The notes beneath the pieces are model-generated. The model ran no database searches and was not told where the DNA came from. It saw nothing but the letters and a program-made list of their open reading frames with translations. A stretch of DNA of 19,577 bases. Source: Gammaproteobacteria bacterium (GTDB lineage: Bacteria; Pseudomonadota; Gammaproteobacteria; Eutrophobiales; Eutrophobiaceae). Shown here piece by piece: positions 1 through 7,833 of the stretch. The position numbers were made by a program, and so were the translations under genes. The DNA is taken from the NCBI GenBank assembly GCA_018676275.1, contig JABHFC010000050.1, positions 1 to 19,577 on the forward strand, in the 5' to 3' direction. Positions within the stretch are counted from its first letter, which is position 1; each line of letters starts with the position of its first letter.

Positions 1-9
1 AAGGCCTGC

Positions 10-38
10 TTGTAATCCGGCTTTCAGGGTAGTATTAC
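10..38 (+). promoter_or_regulatory. Possible promoter of the symporter gene (weak)
   Basis: TTGTAA at 10-15 and TATTAC at 33-38 are 17 bases apart and each matches four of six sigma-70 consensus positions. This would start transcription near base 45 and leave a leader of about 30 bases. No good Shine-Dalgarno sequence precedes the ATG at 77. A match of this quality occurs often by chance, and the true promoter could lie left of the window. Confidence 0.22.
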
Positions 39-76
39 AGTGATCTAATAATAACCAACCGGGTTGACTCTGACTT

Positions 77-1384
77 ATGACTCTCACTTCACGAATTTTG
101 CTAGCCATGGTTTTGGGTGTGTTTGTTGGCTCAGTATTAAATATTATTACCAATATGACCTGGGTGGCGGAGGGTCGGATCATATGGGCTATTGACATAC
201 TCGTAGATGATATTCTTGATGCTGTCGGTCTTGTTTTCATTTCCTTACTAAAATTATTAGTGGTACCTCTTGTGTTTGTATCCCTGGTTTGTGGCGTTAC
301 CGCTCTTGGGGATAATGCCAGGATGGGAGCGATCGCCTCCAAAACTCTGGTGATGTATCTATTTACCACGGCTTTGGCTATCAGTGTCGCGATATTGATG
401 GCTTTATTGATACAACCGGGGGTGGGCGCTGATTTCGTTAGTGCGGCTAGTTATAGTGCGACGCAGGCACCGCCGCTGAAACAGGTATTCGTGGATATTT
501 TTCCATCTAACCCGATACGCGCAATGGCGGAAGGTAAAATGTTGCAGGTCATCGTTTTTGCGCTATTGGTAGGTTACTCCATTACTCTGGCAGGAAATGC
601 AGGTAAAAGAACAACAGCAATTTTTCGTGATTTTGAACATGTGATCATGAAAATGGTTGAAGTGTTGATGACGCTGGCACCTTATGGCGTATTCTGCTTA
701 CTGGCTAAATTATTTTCCGAATTGGGTTTTGAGGCCATTCTGGAATTAGGTAAGTATTTTTTGACAGTCGTATTTGTATTATTCCTGCATGCTTTTGGTA
801 TATATGCGTTGTTATTGAGGACTCTAACTGGCTTAAGTCCAAAACTGCTTTTTGCTAAAATGCGGCATGTCTGGGCTTTTGCTTTTAGTACCGCATCGTC
901 TGGTGCCACCATACCTATTACTTTACGTGCTGTTGAAAAGCGTCTTGGCGTAAATAACTCGGTGGCATCCTTTACGGTTCCTCTTGGCGCGACAATCAAT
1001 ATGGATGGCACAGCTATTATGCAGGGAGTCGCAACCGTATTTATTGCTCAGGTATATAACATCCCTTTGGGCCCCGGTGAATTAATTACTGTTGTTTTAA
1101 CTGCTACTCTTGCATCAGTAGGTACTGCTGCCGTCCCGGGTGTCGGACTAATTACCCTGGCAATGGTTTTGCAACAGGTTGGTTTACCGGTTGAGGGTAT
1201 CGCGCTGATTATCGGAGTTGATCGTATTCTGGATATGTTACGAACTGCAGTGAACGTTACCGGTGATGCAACGGTAGCTGTCATCGTTGCCAATAACGAA
1301 GGCGCTCTGGATAAAAACATCTTTTTGGACCCAGACGCGGACGTATTAACCGAAGCTATCGAGGAACCTGTAGAGGATAGCTAA
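77..1384 (+). CDS. Dicarboxylate/amino acid:cation symporter (DAACS, SDF family), probably glutamate/aspartate type
   Basis: This is a secondary transporter of the inner membrane that takes up acidic amino acids or C4-dicarboxylates with Na+ or H+. Its 435 residues fit the GltPh/GltP/DctA family. Seen in the sequence: the serine-rich first hairpin AFSTASSGATIP (about 269-280), the ion-binding NMDGT motif (308-312), the second hairpin ASVGTAAVPGVG (346-357), and a last core helix carrying D382, D386, R389, T390, N393 and D397. In GltPh the equivalents of D386 and R389 (D394, R397) hold the amino group and the side-chain carboxylate. The arginine therefore points to an acidic substrate rather than a neutral amino acid. 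I infer this from the family and cannot separate glutamate, aspartate and dicarboxylate. The hydrophilic, acidic C-terminal tail after residue 410 is not part of the core. It converges with fabI, with 15 bases between the stops. Confidence 0.93.
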   Translation: MTLTSRILLAMVLGVFVGSVLNIITNMTWVAEGRIIWAIDILVDDILDAVGLVFISLLKLLVVPLVFVSLVCGVTALGDNARMGAIASKTLVMYLFTTALAISVAILMALLIQPGVGADFVSAASYSATQAPPLKQVFVDIFPSNPIRAMAEGKMLQVIVFALLVGYSITLAGNAGKRTTAIFRDFEHVIMKMVEVLMTLAPYGVFCLLAKLFSELGFEAILELGKYFLTVVFVLFLHAFGIYALLLRTLTGLSPKLLFAKMRHVWAFAFSTASSGATIPITLRAVEKRLGVNNSVASFTVPLGATINMDGTAIMQGVATVFIAQVYNIPLGPGELITVVLTATLASVGTAAVPGVGLITLAMVLQQVGLPVEGIALIIGVDRILDMLRTAVNVTGDATVAVIVANNEGALDKNIFLDPDADVLTEAIEEPVEDS

Positions 1385-1399
1385 AGATTTGTTAGCTGC

Positions 1400-2176
1400 T
1401 CAGGTCGCGCCAACAGTACTGTAGCCACAGTCGACATAGGTGATTTCACCGGTCACTGCGGAGGCGAAATCAGAACAGAGAAAGGCGGCAACATTACCCA
1501 CTTCTCCGGTTGTGACATTCCGTCGTAGTGGTGAAACTTCTTCCACGTGAGATAGAAAGCCGCGGAGACCTTTTATGCCTGAAGCAGCCAGGGTTCGGAT
1601 CGGCCCGGCTGAAATAGCATTAACACGAATTCCTTCTGGCCCAAGATCGGAAGCCATGTAGCGGACATTTGCCTCGAGACTGGCCTTGGCGACGCCCATG
1701 ACATTGTAGTTAGGCATGGCACGCACAGCACCAATATAGGATAAAGTCAGCATAGCACCCTGCCGTCCTTGCATCATCGAGCGCGCTGCACCGGCCAGTG
1801 CGGTAAAACTGTAGGAGCTGATCTCGTGAGCCATGAGGAAACCTTCACGGGTGACGCTGTCAAGATAGGCACCTTCCAGTTGCTCCCTTGGTGCGAAAGC
1901 GACTGAATGAATGAGAATATCGAAATGATCCCAGTGATCTTTCAGATGTTCAAATACTTTCTGAATTTCACTGTCACTGGATACGTCACAGGGAACGGTA
2001 ATGTCCGAGCCAAGCTCGGCTGCAAATTTTTCAACGCGTCCACGAAGCTTGTCATTTTGATAGGTAAAGGCGAGATCAGCACCCTCACGACGCATTGCCT
2101 GGGCGATGCCGTAGGCAATAGAACGGTTGCTGGCAACACCGACAATCAATGCACGTTTCCCTTCGAGAAGACTCAT
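1400..2176 (-). CDS. fabI: Enoyl-[acyl-carrier-protein] reductase [NADH] FabI
   Basis: FabI catalyses the last step of each fatty-acid elongation cycle, the NADH-dependent reduction of trans-2-enoyl-ACP, in the cytosol. The 258-residue protein closely follows E. coli FabI: a dinucleotide-binding segment GVASNRSIAYGIA (13-25), catalytic Y147 and Y157 with K164 (E. coli Y146, Y156, K163), and the conserved NAISAGPIRTLAASGIK stretch (186-202). The residue equivalent to E. coli Gly93 is Ala93, as is natural in FabI of Staphylococcus aureus. The ATG at 2176 is preceded by a plausible GGGGTAA ribosome site, and the protein start aligns with the family. The gene is probably monocistronic with its own promoter at 2201-2229. 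It is a biosynthetic gene and not functionally tied to the degradation cluster further right. Confidence 0.97.
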   Translation of the reverse strand: MSLLEGKRALIVGVASNRSIAYGIAQAMRREGADLAFTYQNDKLRGRVEKFAAELGSDITVPCDVSSDSEIQKVFEHLKDHWDHFDILIHSVAFAPREQLEGAYLDSVTREGFLMAHEISSYSFTALAGAARSMMQGRQGAMLTLSYIGAVRAMPNYNVMGVAKASLEANVRYMASDLGPEGIRVNAISAGPIRTLAASGIKGLRGFLSHVEEVSPLRRNVTTGEVGNVAAFLCSDFASAVTGEITYVDCGYSTVGAT

Positions 2177-2200
2177 ACGCTTACCCCGTATTTTTTGTTA

Positions 2201-2229
2201 TTTAAAGAGTGAGTATTTTGGCATGACAA
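2201..2229 (-). promoter_or_regulatory. Likely fabI promoter
   Basis: Read on the minus strand, TTGTCA (2229-2224) matches five of six -35 positions. A 17-base spacer separates it from TTTAAA (2206-2201), or TTAAAT one base on, as a -10 with four of six matches. The predicted start near 2194 leaves a leader of about 18 bases with the GGGGTAA ribosome site in it. It lies in the 123-base gap between the sulfotransferase stop and fabI, which supports separate transcription of fabI. Confidence 0.5.
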
Positions 2230-2299
2230 TTGGTACTCCTACAAGGTGATATTGCCTGCTAAAAGGAGTTTAGGACTTTAGCTTTCTTCTGAACAAGGG

Positions 2300-4270
2300 T
2301 CATGAGGATGCGTCGTAGTTAAGAACTTCCATCAGGGGTGCCAGCTGTTTTTCATAGTGTTTCCATCGTTCAATCGATCGGGTATATATAGGTTGTCTTA
2401 CCTGCACACTGCTGGCTGTTCTCACTGGGCGTTTGTTAAGGTGAAAATCGATACAATTGTCATCCCAATCCAGACCAATATGCTGAACTAATTGCCGGCT
2501 GACTTCTTCCTGATTCCTGACCAACTCCTCATATTGCACAGTCAAAATATCCCCGGGAAACAGATTGAGCCAATGGTCCATCAGTTTTTCATAATCAAGG
2601 TAATATTGCCCCAGTTCTTTCAGGTCGAAAGAGTATTCATTACCTTCAACAAAGTGATTAAAAAAGATGGATGTGCAGGTATCCAGAACATTTCTACGAC
2701 AGTGGATAATACGCGCATTAGGGAACAGGGTTTTTATAAGACCAATCCTGTGGAAATTCCCCGGGTTTTTATCGGTAATACCTAAGGCATTTGGCGAATA
2801 AGAAATAATTTCCTGCAAATACTCTTCAGAGAATTGAGTTGCAATGGCCTCGTCACACATGGACATGCAATCCGGATAAGAACTCAATGACCCCAGTTTT
2901 TTTGCCAATGCTTTTTCAATTCGCCTGATTGCTGAAAGTTCTCCGGCACCATAAACCTCAGAATGACTGGAAAGAATTTGCTCTACCAGGGTTGTACCGG
3001 AGCGGGGCATTCCAATAATGAAGACAGGCAGGTTTGAGTCAGAACCAAAGTTTGCAGTTTTCTCAAGAAACTCTTCTGTATAACTCTTGATCAATTCATC
3101 AACATAAATTGAATATGTTTTTGCATCATATTTAAGGTTTTTTCGTTTTAGCTGATTGGCCTGACTGAAATGTTCAAATGCTTTATCGAACATTTCATTT
3201 CCGTTATAGATATTTCCCAGGGCAAAATGATAATGTGTTGCATCAGTTTCTGACAATGAAGGGCTGCTCAGAAGATTCTCTATTGCGGGTATCTGTTCTT
3301 GCCCCGGGATGAGCATAGATAAGTGTAAATGTGCAGCCGCATAATCGGGCTTCAGAGAAAGAGCCATTTTATAATTCCTGATAGCCTCTTCACGTCGACC
3401 CAGCTCCTGTAAAGAAAACCCAAGGTTATTATAAGCTTCGGCATAGTCAGCATTGATAGCAATGGCGCTTTCGTAACAGCCGATTGCGTCTTCTGGTCGA
3501 CCGAGTTCATCAAGCGCTATGCCCATATTGTACTGAGCCATGGCAAAGTCAGGTCTTAAGGCAATGGCCTGCTCATAATGTTTAATGGCCTCAGTTTGCC
3601 GGCCCAGACTGCGAAGTGCATTACCCAGATTACTATGTGCCTCGGCGTATCCAGGCATGATGGCAAGTGCTTTCTGATAATGAATAATTGCGTCTTCTTC
3701 CCGCTCAAGTTCCAGAAGAACATTACCCAGGTTGCTGTGTGCTTCAGCATAATCAGGTAACAAGGATAAAGCCTGTTCATAACGACTGATAGCTTCGCTA
3801 TGACGACCCAAATCCTTCAGAACAATACCAAGATTGTTATAGGGGATTGGGAAATCAGGTGCGACCACAATAGCCTGTTGATAGCGCTCGATAGCTTCCT
3901 CAAGTTTGCCCATTTCTTTAAGTACATTACCGAAATTATTATAGGCACCGGCAAAACCGGGATTAATTTCCAGCGCCTGTTTGTAACAGGCAATGGCCTG
4001 ATCATATTTTTTTAATGCCCGGAAAGCTTCGCCACTATTATTATAAAAATCAGGTTCGTTTGGATTCGCTCTTATCGCTTTTTCAAACAGGTCTATGGCA
4101 ATTTCATTTTTACCCACTTGGTGAGCCATTACCCCCATTAAGTGTAAAGCGTCAGGATTTTGTGGTTGCTCTTTCAGAATAGAAAGATAAATACTTTCCG
4201 CTTCCTGCAGGCGACCAGATTGATGATGTTCTAATCCGGTTTGTAATAATTCAGAAATATCAGAAGCCAT
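2300..4270 (-). CDS. TPR-repeat sulfotransferase family protein
   Basis: This 656-residue cytosolic protein has an N-terminal tetratricopeptide array and a C-terminal PAPS-dependent sulfotransferase domain. Eight consecutive TPRs keep an exact 34-residue period from about 40 to 311, after one degenerate repeat at about 6-39. The sulfotransferase part begins near 415. PRSGTTLVE (422-430) is the 5'-phosphosulfate-binding loop, and IIHCRRNVLDTCTS (521-534) holds the arginine and serine of the 3'-phosphate-binding motif. Domains of this kind transfer sulfate from PAPS to hydroxyl groups on proteins, glycans or small molecules, with the TPRs as a likely partner or substrate platform. The substrate cannot be read from the sequence. 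There is no signal peptide or membrane segment. The gene starts 34 bases after the fused ABC ATPase gene and is probably the last gene of that operon. Confidence 0.85.
   Translation of the reverse strand: MASDISELLQTGLEHHQSGRLQEAESIYLSILKEQPQNPDALHLMGVMAHQVGKNEIAIDLFEKAIRANPNEPDFYNNSGEAFRALKKYDQAIACYKQALEINPGFAGAYNNFGNVLKEMGKLEEAIERYQQAIVVAPDFPIPYNNLGIVLKDLGRHSEAISRYEQALSLLPDYAEAHSNLGNVLLELEREEDAIIHYQKALAIMPGYAEAHSNLGNALRSLGRQTEAIKHYEQAIALRPDFAMAQYNMGIALDELGRPEDAIGCYESAIAINADYAEAYNNLGFSLQELGRREEAIRNYKMALSLKPDYAAAHLHLSMLIPGQEQIPAIENLLSSPSLSETDATHYHFALGNIYNGNEMFDKAFEHFSQANQLKRKNLKYDAKTYSIYVDELIKSYTEEFLEKTANFGSDSNLPVFIIGMPRSGTTLVEQILSSHSEVYGAGELSAIRRIEKALAKKLGSLSSYPDCMSMCDEAIATQFSEEYLQEIISYSPNALGITDKNPGNFHRIGLIKTLFPNARIIHCRRNVLDTCTSIFFNHFVEGNEYSFDLKELGQYYLDYEKLMDHWLNLFPGDILTVQYEELVRNQEEVSRQLVQHIGLDWDDNCIDFHLNKRPVRTASSVQVRQPIYTRSIERWKHYEKQLAPLMEVLNYDASS
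3338..4153 (-). repeat. Eight degenerate 102-base tandem units encoding TPRs
   Basis: Residues 40-311 of the sulfotransferase gene are eight back-to-back 34-residue units without a single inserted or lost residue, so the DNA has a strict 102-base period. Units five and six begin with the same protein segment (EAHSNLGN) but use different synonymous codons, so these copies are not recent duplications. Confidence 0.85.
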
Positions 4271-4304
4271 ATGCTTTCACGTAAAGTCTTTGCTACCCTT
4301 ATTG

Positions 4305-5975
4305 CTACGCTATTTGGTCAGCAGTGTAGGCTACACGTTGACGCGTGCGTTCCTTGTTAGGATCAGCAATAGGAATAGCCGAAAGTAAAGATTTCGTATA
4401 GAGGTGTTGAGGATTATTAAAAACATCTTCGGTATTACCATATTCTACAATCTTGCCACCGTACATGACTGCTGTTCGATCCGTTAAGTATCGAACCACA
4501 GATAAATCATGGGAAATAAAAATCATCGTGATTTGATATTTTTTAACCAGCTCCAACAGCAAATCGAGAATCTGTGCCTGTATAGTTACATCCAGAGCTG
4601 ATACAGGTTCGTCGGCAATAAGCAGGCGGGGTTTCAGGGCAAGTGCACGTGCAATAGCAATACGTTGTCGTTGACCACCGGAAAATTCATGTGGGTATTT
4701 TCGAATCGCCTTCGCCGGTAAACCGACATCGTCCATTAGACTGACAACCTGTTTCAGCAATTCATCTTTGCTACAGTTTTTCTGAACATATATAGCTTCA
4801 GCCAGTAAATCATACACTGTCATTCGCGGATTTAATGATGCGTAGGGATCCTGGAACACCATTTGAAATTCGGCGCGTGCAGTTTTTAATTCCTCTCCTT
4901 CCAATCGAGTGAGGTCTTTGCCATTCAAGGTAATGCTGCCGGCGGTAATATCTACCAGTCGCATAATAGATTTGGCCATTGTTGATTTACCACAGCCTGA
5001 TTCCCCTACGAGACCCAGAGTTTCTCCCTCAAGGAGTTGCAGAGAAACATCATCTACTGCCTTGCAACACTCGTCAGTTTTTCCGCTAAACACGCCACCA
5101 TCACTAATGGGAAAATGTGTAAGCAGACCATCAATTTTAAAAATCGGCTCTGATCCTTCTTCAGCATGAAACACAGCAGACTCCGGTTTTGCGCTGGAAG
5201 GAATCGCATTCAACAACTTTTTTGTGTAATCATGTTTTGTCTGATAATAAATTTCATCGGTAGTGCCGCTCTCTACAATATTGCCTTCATGCATAACAAT
5301 AATTTTGTCAGCACATCCTGCTATAACACCAAGGTCATGACTTATAAATATTACTGAGATGCTACGTTCACGTTGGAGCTTTTTAATCAGATCCAGAATT
5401 TGCGCCTGAATCGTTACATCAAGTGCAGTGGTAGGTTCATCCGCAATCAGGATGTCCGGTTCTGTCACAAGAGCCATGGCAATCATGACTCGCTGGCGCA
5501 TGCCACCTGAGAATTCATGTGGGTAACAATCGATACGTCTTTCCGGTTCTGGGATACCGACTTCCTGCATTGCCGCGATAGCTCGCTTCCTTGCTTCCTG
5601 TTTGGATATATCATTATGGGTCGTCAACGGCTCAGTCAGCTGTTCGCCGAGTTTCATAAAGGGGTTTAACGAGGTCATTGGATCTTGAAAAATCATGGCA
5701 ATGCGATTACCACGAATCTTGCGTAAATCCTGTTCAGACATATTTAGAAGATCATTTCCCTCGAACATGGCTGAACCGGACTCGATACGTGCAGGTGGAG
5801 TAGGCAGCAAACCCAGCAGGCTGTAACAGCAAACTGTTTTGCCTGAACCGGACTCTCCGACAATGCCAAGAGTCTCGCCTTTCTCAAGGGAGAACTCTAC
5901 GCCATTAACGGCTTTTACAATGCCATTACGGGTATGGAAATGAATATGAAGATCTTTAACTGTGAGTAGAGCCAT
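4305..5975 (-). CDS. Fused double ABC ATPase of the oligopeptide transporter (DppD-DppF/YejF type)
   Basis: This protein supplies both nucleotide-binding domains of the peptide importer in one 556-residue chain, as in YejF and GsiA. In OppD/OppF and DppD/DppF systems they are separate proteins. The first domain has Walker A GESGSGKT (40-47), Q-loop Q97, signature FSGGM (155-159), Walker B ending DE (176-180) and H213. The second has GESGCGKS (324-331), Q375, FSGGQ (431-435), LIADE (452-456) and a later switch histidine in FISHD. Both sites look competent. Each half ends with the Opp/Dpp-type extension that follows the ATPase core. The gene begins 9 bases after the permease stop, with an AAAAGG run directly before the ATG, and is followed 34 bases later by the sulfotransferase gene. 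The protein sits on the inner face of the cytoplasmic membrane with the two permeases. Confidence 0.93.
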   Translation of the reverse strand: MALLTVKDLHIHFHTRNGIVKAVNGVEFSLEKGETLGIVGESGSGKTVCCYSLLGLLPTPPARIESGSAMFEGNDLLNMSEQDLRKIRGNRIAMIFQDPMTSLNPFMKLGEQLTEPLTTHNDISKQEARKRAIAAMQEVGIPEPERRIDCYPHEFSGGMRQRVMIAMALVTEPDILIADEPTTALDVTIQAQILDLIKKLQRERSISVIFISHDLGVIAGCADKIIVMHEGNIVESGTTDEIYYQTKHDYTKKLLNAIPSSAKPESAVFHAEEGSEPIFKIDGLLTHFPISDGGVFSGKTDECCKAVDDVSLQLLEGETLGLVGESGCGKSTMAKSIMRLVDITAGSITLNGKDLTRLEGEELKTARAEFQMVFQDPYASLNPRMTVYDLLAEAIYVQKNCSKDELLKQVVSLMDDVGLPAKAIRKYPHEFSGGQRQRIAIARALALKPRLLIADEPVSALDVTIQAQILDLLLELVKKYQITMIFISHDLSVVRYLTDRTAVMYGGKIVEYGNTEDVFNNPQHLYTKSLLSAIPIADPNKERTRQRVAYTADQIA

Positions 5976-5984
5976 CCTTTTAAT

Positions 5985-6893
5985 CTAATCCCTTGATGCC
6001 TTCGGGTCGAGTGCATCGCGTAAACCATCTCCGAGGAAGTTCAGAGAAAAAAGTGTTACTGAAAGTACTACCGCAGGAAAGATTAATAACCAGGGATATT
6101 CCTCCATGGTTTCCACGCCATAGGAAATAAGCAGACCCCAGGAACTTTGTGGTGGTTGCACACCCAGACCAAGAAAACTAAGAAATGATTCCAGCAAAAT
6201 AACGTTTGGGATAGTCAGAGTGACATAAATGATAATAGTACCAAGTGTATTTGGAATCACATGTCTCAGCATTATTTGTCGCTTCGGCAGACCCATTGTT
6301 ATTGCCGCATCAATATATTCCTGTTGTCGAATACTCAATACCTGTCCCCTGACTATTCTTGCCATCGTTAACCACTCGACGGCGCCGATTGCCATAAACA
6401 GCAATAAAATATTCCGACCGAATACGACCATTAACAGGATAATAAATATGGTAAATGGCAGGGCGTAAAGAATATCAACGGTGCGCATCATAAAGGCATC
6501 GACGCGACCACCGAAATAGCCGGAAACAGTGCCCCAGAGTACGCCTATGCTCAAGGCAACGGCAGTTGCGAGAAATCCCACCATTAACGAAATACGACTG
6601 CCATACATTATCCTGGTTAACAGGTCGCGACCCAGCGTATCTGTGCCTAACCAATGTGCAGCTGAGGGTGCAGTCGCGCCGAGATCCAGGTCCTGCTCAA
6701 AGTATGAGTAGGGTGTTATCCAGGGTGTTAGCAGAGCAATAATAATCATAAAAGAAACAACATACAGACCAAACATAGCCAGTTTGTTTTGCTGTAGCCG
6801 ATTCCAGGCATCTTCCCAAAGAGACGTTCCCGACTCGACGCTGTCCAGATCAATAATGCTCTGTTCTGCGGTAGTTTCAGAAGACTGAGTCAT
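5985..6893 (-). CDS. oppC: Oligopeptide ABC transporter permease, OppC/DppC type
   Basis: One of the two membrane subunits of the peptide importer. A cytoplasmic N-terminal tail is followed by the OppC N-terminal membrane segment (WNRLQQNKLAMFGLYVVSFM) and about five more hydrophobic helices. The EAA-type coupling loop reads IDAAITMGLPKRQIMLRHVIP, and the protein ends with the usual LNFLGDGLRDALDPK. I chose the ATG at 6893 (302 residues). It lies two bases after the upstream permease stop, whereas the only earlier option is a TTG at 6899 overlapping that stop. There is no strong ribosome site, which fits translational coupling to the gene before. The gene name follows the family; the exact peptide size preference is unknown. 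Confidence 0.92.
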   Translation of the reverse strand: MTQSSETTAEQSIIDLDSVESGTSLWEDAWNRLQQNKLAMFGLYVVSFMIIIALLTPWITPYSYFEQDLDLGATAPSAAHWLGTDTLGRDLLTRIMYGSRISLMVGFLATAVALSIGVLWGTVSGYFGGRVDAFMMRTVDILYALPFTIFIILLMVVFGRNILLLFMAIGAVEWLTMARIVRGQVLSIRQQEYIDAAITMGLPKRQIMLRHVIPNTLGTIIIYVTLTIPNVILLESFLSFLGLGVQPPQSSWGLLISYGVETMEEYPWLLIFPAVVLSVTLFSLNFLGDGLRDALDPKASRD

Positions 6894-6895
6894 AA

Positions 6896-7831
6896 TCAAT
6901 TACTGGAATTTGAACTGTCACGTAAACGTGGGTTTAACCATACCGTGACAATGTCTGCGAGCAAGTTGAAAATAATGATCAGGGTGGCGAAAAAGATCGT
7001 GGTACCGAGAATTAAAGTGTAATCACGATTAAAGGCTGCCTGTACAAAATAACGACCCATTCCCGGTATTTGGAATATTGTTTCAACAACAAATGAACCA
7101 CTTAACAGACCGGCGAGAGCGGGGCCCATAAACGAGACAACAGGTTGCATACCACCGCGCAGGGCATGACGAAAAACAATAGCAGCTGTGCTCAGGCCTT
7201 TAGCACGAGCAGTCCTGATAAAATCCTGGGAAAGAATTTCTAGCATGCCACCACGACTCAACCTGGCGATATAAGCTGCGTAGGCAAAGCCCAGAGTAAG
7301 AGAAGGTAAAATCTTATCGCCAGGAATATAACCCCAGCCTGAGACCGGTAACCAATCCAGCCAGATGGCAAAAACCAGTACCATTAATGGTCCCATTACA
7401 AAGGTCGGTAAACAAATGCCAGTCATGGCAAGTGACATGGGTACGTAATCCTGCATGGTATTAGGTTTAAGAGATGCGATTACTCCTGCACTGATACCCA
7501 AAATCAGCGCGATGAGCATGGCGTACAGACCCAGTTCAAAAGTAATTGGCATACCCGCAGCAATTACTTCGGTGACACTACGACCGGTATATTTAAACGA
7601 CGGCCCGAAATCACCGTGTAGTACATTATTCAGGTAGATGAAGAATTGCACATGAACCGGATCATCGAGATTATATTGCGCGTTGAGTGCTTCAATAACT
7701 TCCGGTGGCACCGCACGTTCGGCAGAGAATGGACCACCCGGTGCGGCATGGATCAATACGAAAGTGATGGTCATCACTATCAGCAGGACCGGTATGGCCT
7801 GTAAAAGACGTATAAAAATAAATTTAATCAT
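6896..7831 (-). CDS. oppB: Oligopeptide ABC transporter permease, OppB/DppB type
   Basis: Second membrane subunit, about 311 residues from the ATG at 7831. The N-terminal helix IRLLQAIPVLLIVMTITFVL is followed by the conserved APGGP motif. A periplasmic stretch (LNAQYNLDDPVHVQF, then GDFGPSFKY) precedes the five-helix permease core. The EAA coupling loop is FIRTARAKGLSTAAIVFRHA. The C-terminal FNLLADIVTVWLNPRLRD is typical of OppB/DppB. At 311 residues it is closer in length to OppB/DppB than to the longer YejB, although the ATPase is fused as in the Yej system. A TTG at 7837 would add two residues and overlap the oppA stop; the ATG two bases after that stop is preferred. It pairs with OppC to form the channel. 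Confidence 0.92.
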   Translation of the reverse strand: MIKFIFIRLLQAIPVLLIVMTITFVLIHAAPGGPFSAERAVPPEVIEALNAQYNLDDPVHVQFFIYLNNVLHGDFGPSFKYTGRSVTEVIAAGMPITFELGLYAMLIALILGISAGVIASLKPNTMQDYVPMSLAMTGICLPTFVMGPLMVLVFAIWLDWLPVSGWGYIPGDKILPSLTLGFAYAAYIARLSRGGMLEILSQDFIRTARAKGLSTAAIVFRHALRGGMQPVVSFMGPALAGLLSGSFVVETIFQIPGMGRYFVQAAFNRDYTLILGTTIFFATLIIIFNLLADIVTVWLNPRLRDSSNSSN

Positions 7832-7833
7832 TA

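Noticed and set aside
682..1320. Two open frames opposite to the symporter gene (minus strand)
   Set aside because: They lie fully inside a well-supported transporter gene, and their translations have no recognisable domain. They are shadows.
1379..1397. Inverted repeat AGCTAA/TTAGCT between the symporter and fabI stops, as a bidirectional terminator
   Set aside because: The stem is only six AT-rich pairs, with no T-run on either side and overlap with the symporter stop codon. Too weak to call.
2258..2282. Inverted repeat GCTAAA/TTTAGC after the sulfotransferase gene, as a terminator
   Set aside because: Six-base arms around a 13-base loop, without a U-run after the stem. It may be chance.
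3338..4153. Periodic repeats as a CRISPR array
   Set aside because: The period is 102 bases with continuous coding of TPR motifs and no identical repeat or unique spacer pattern.
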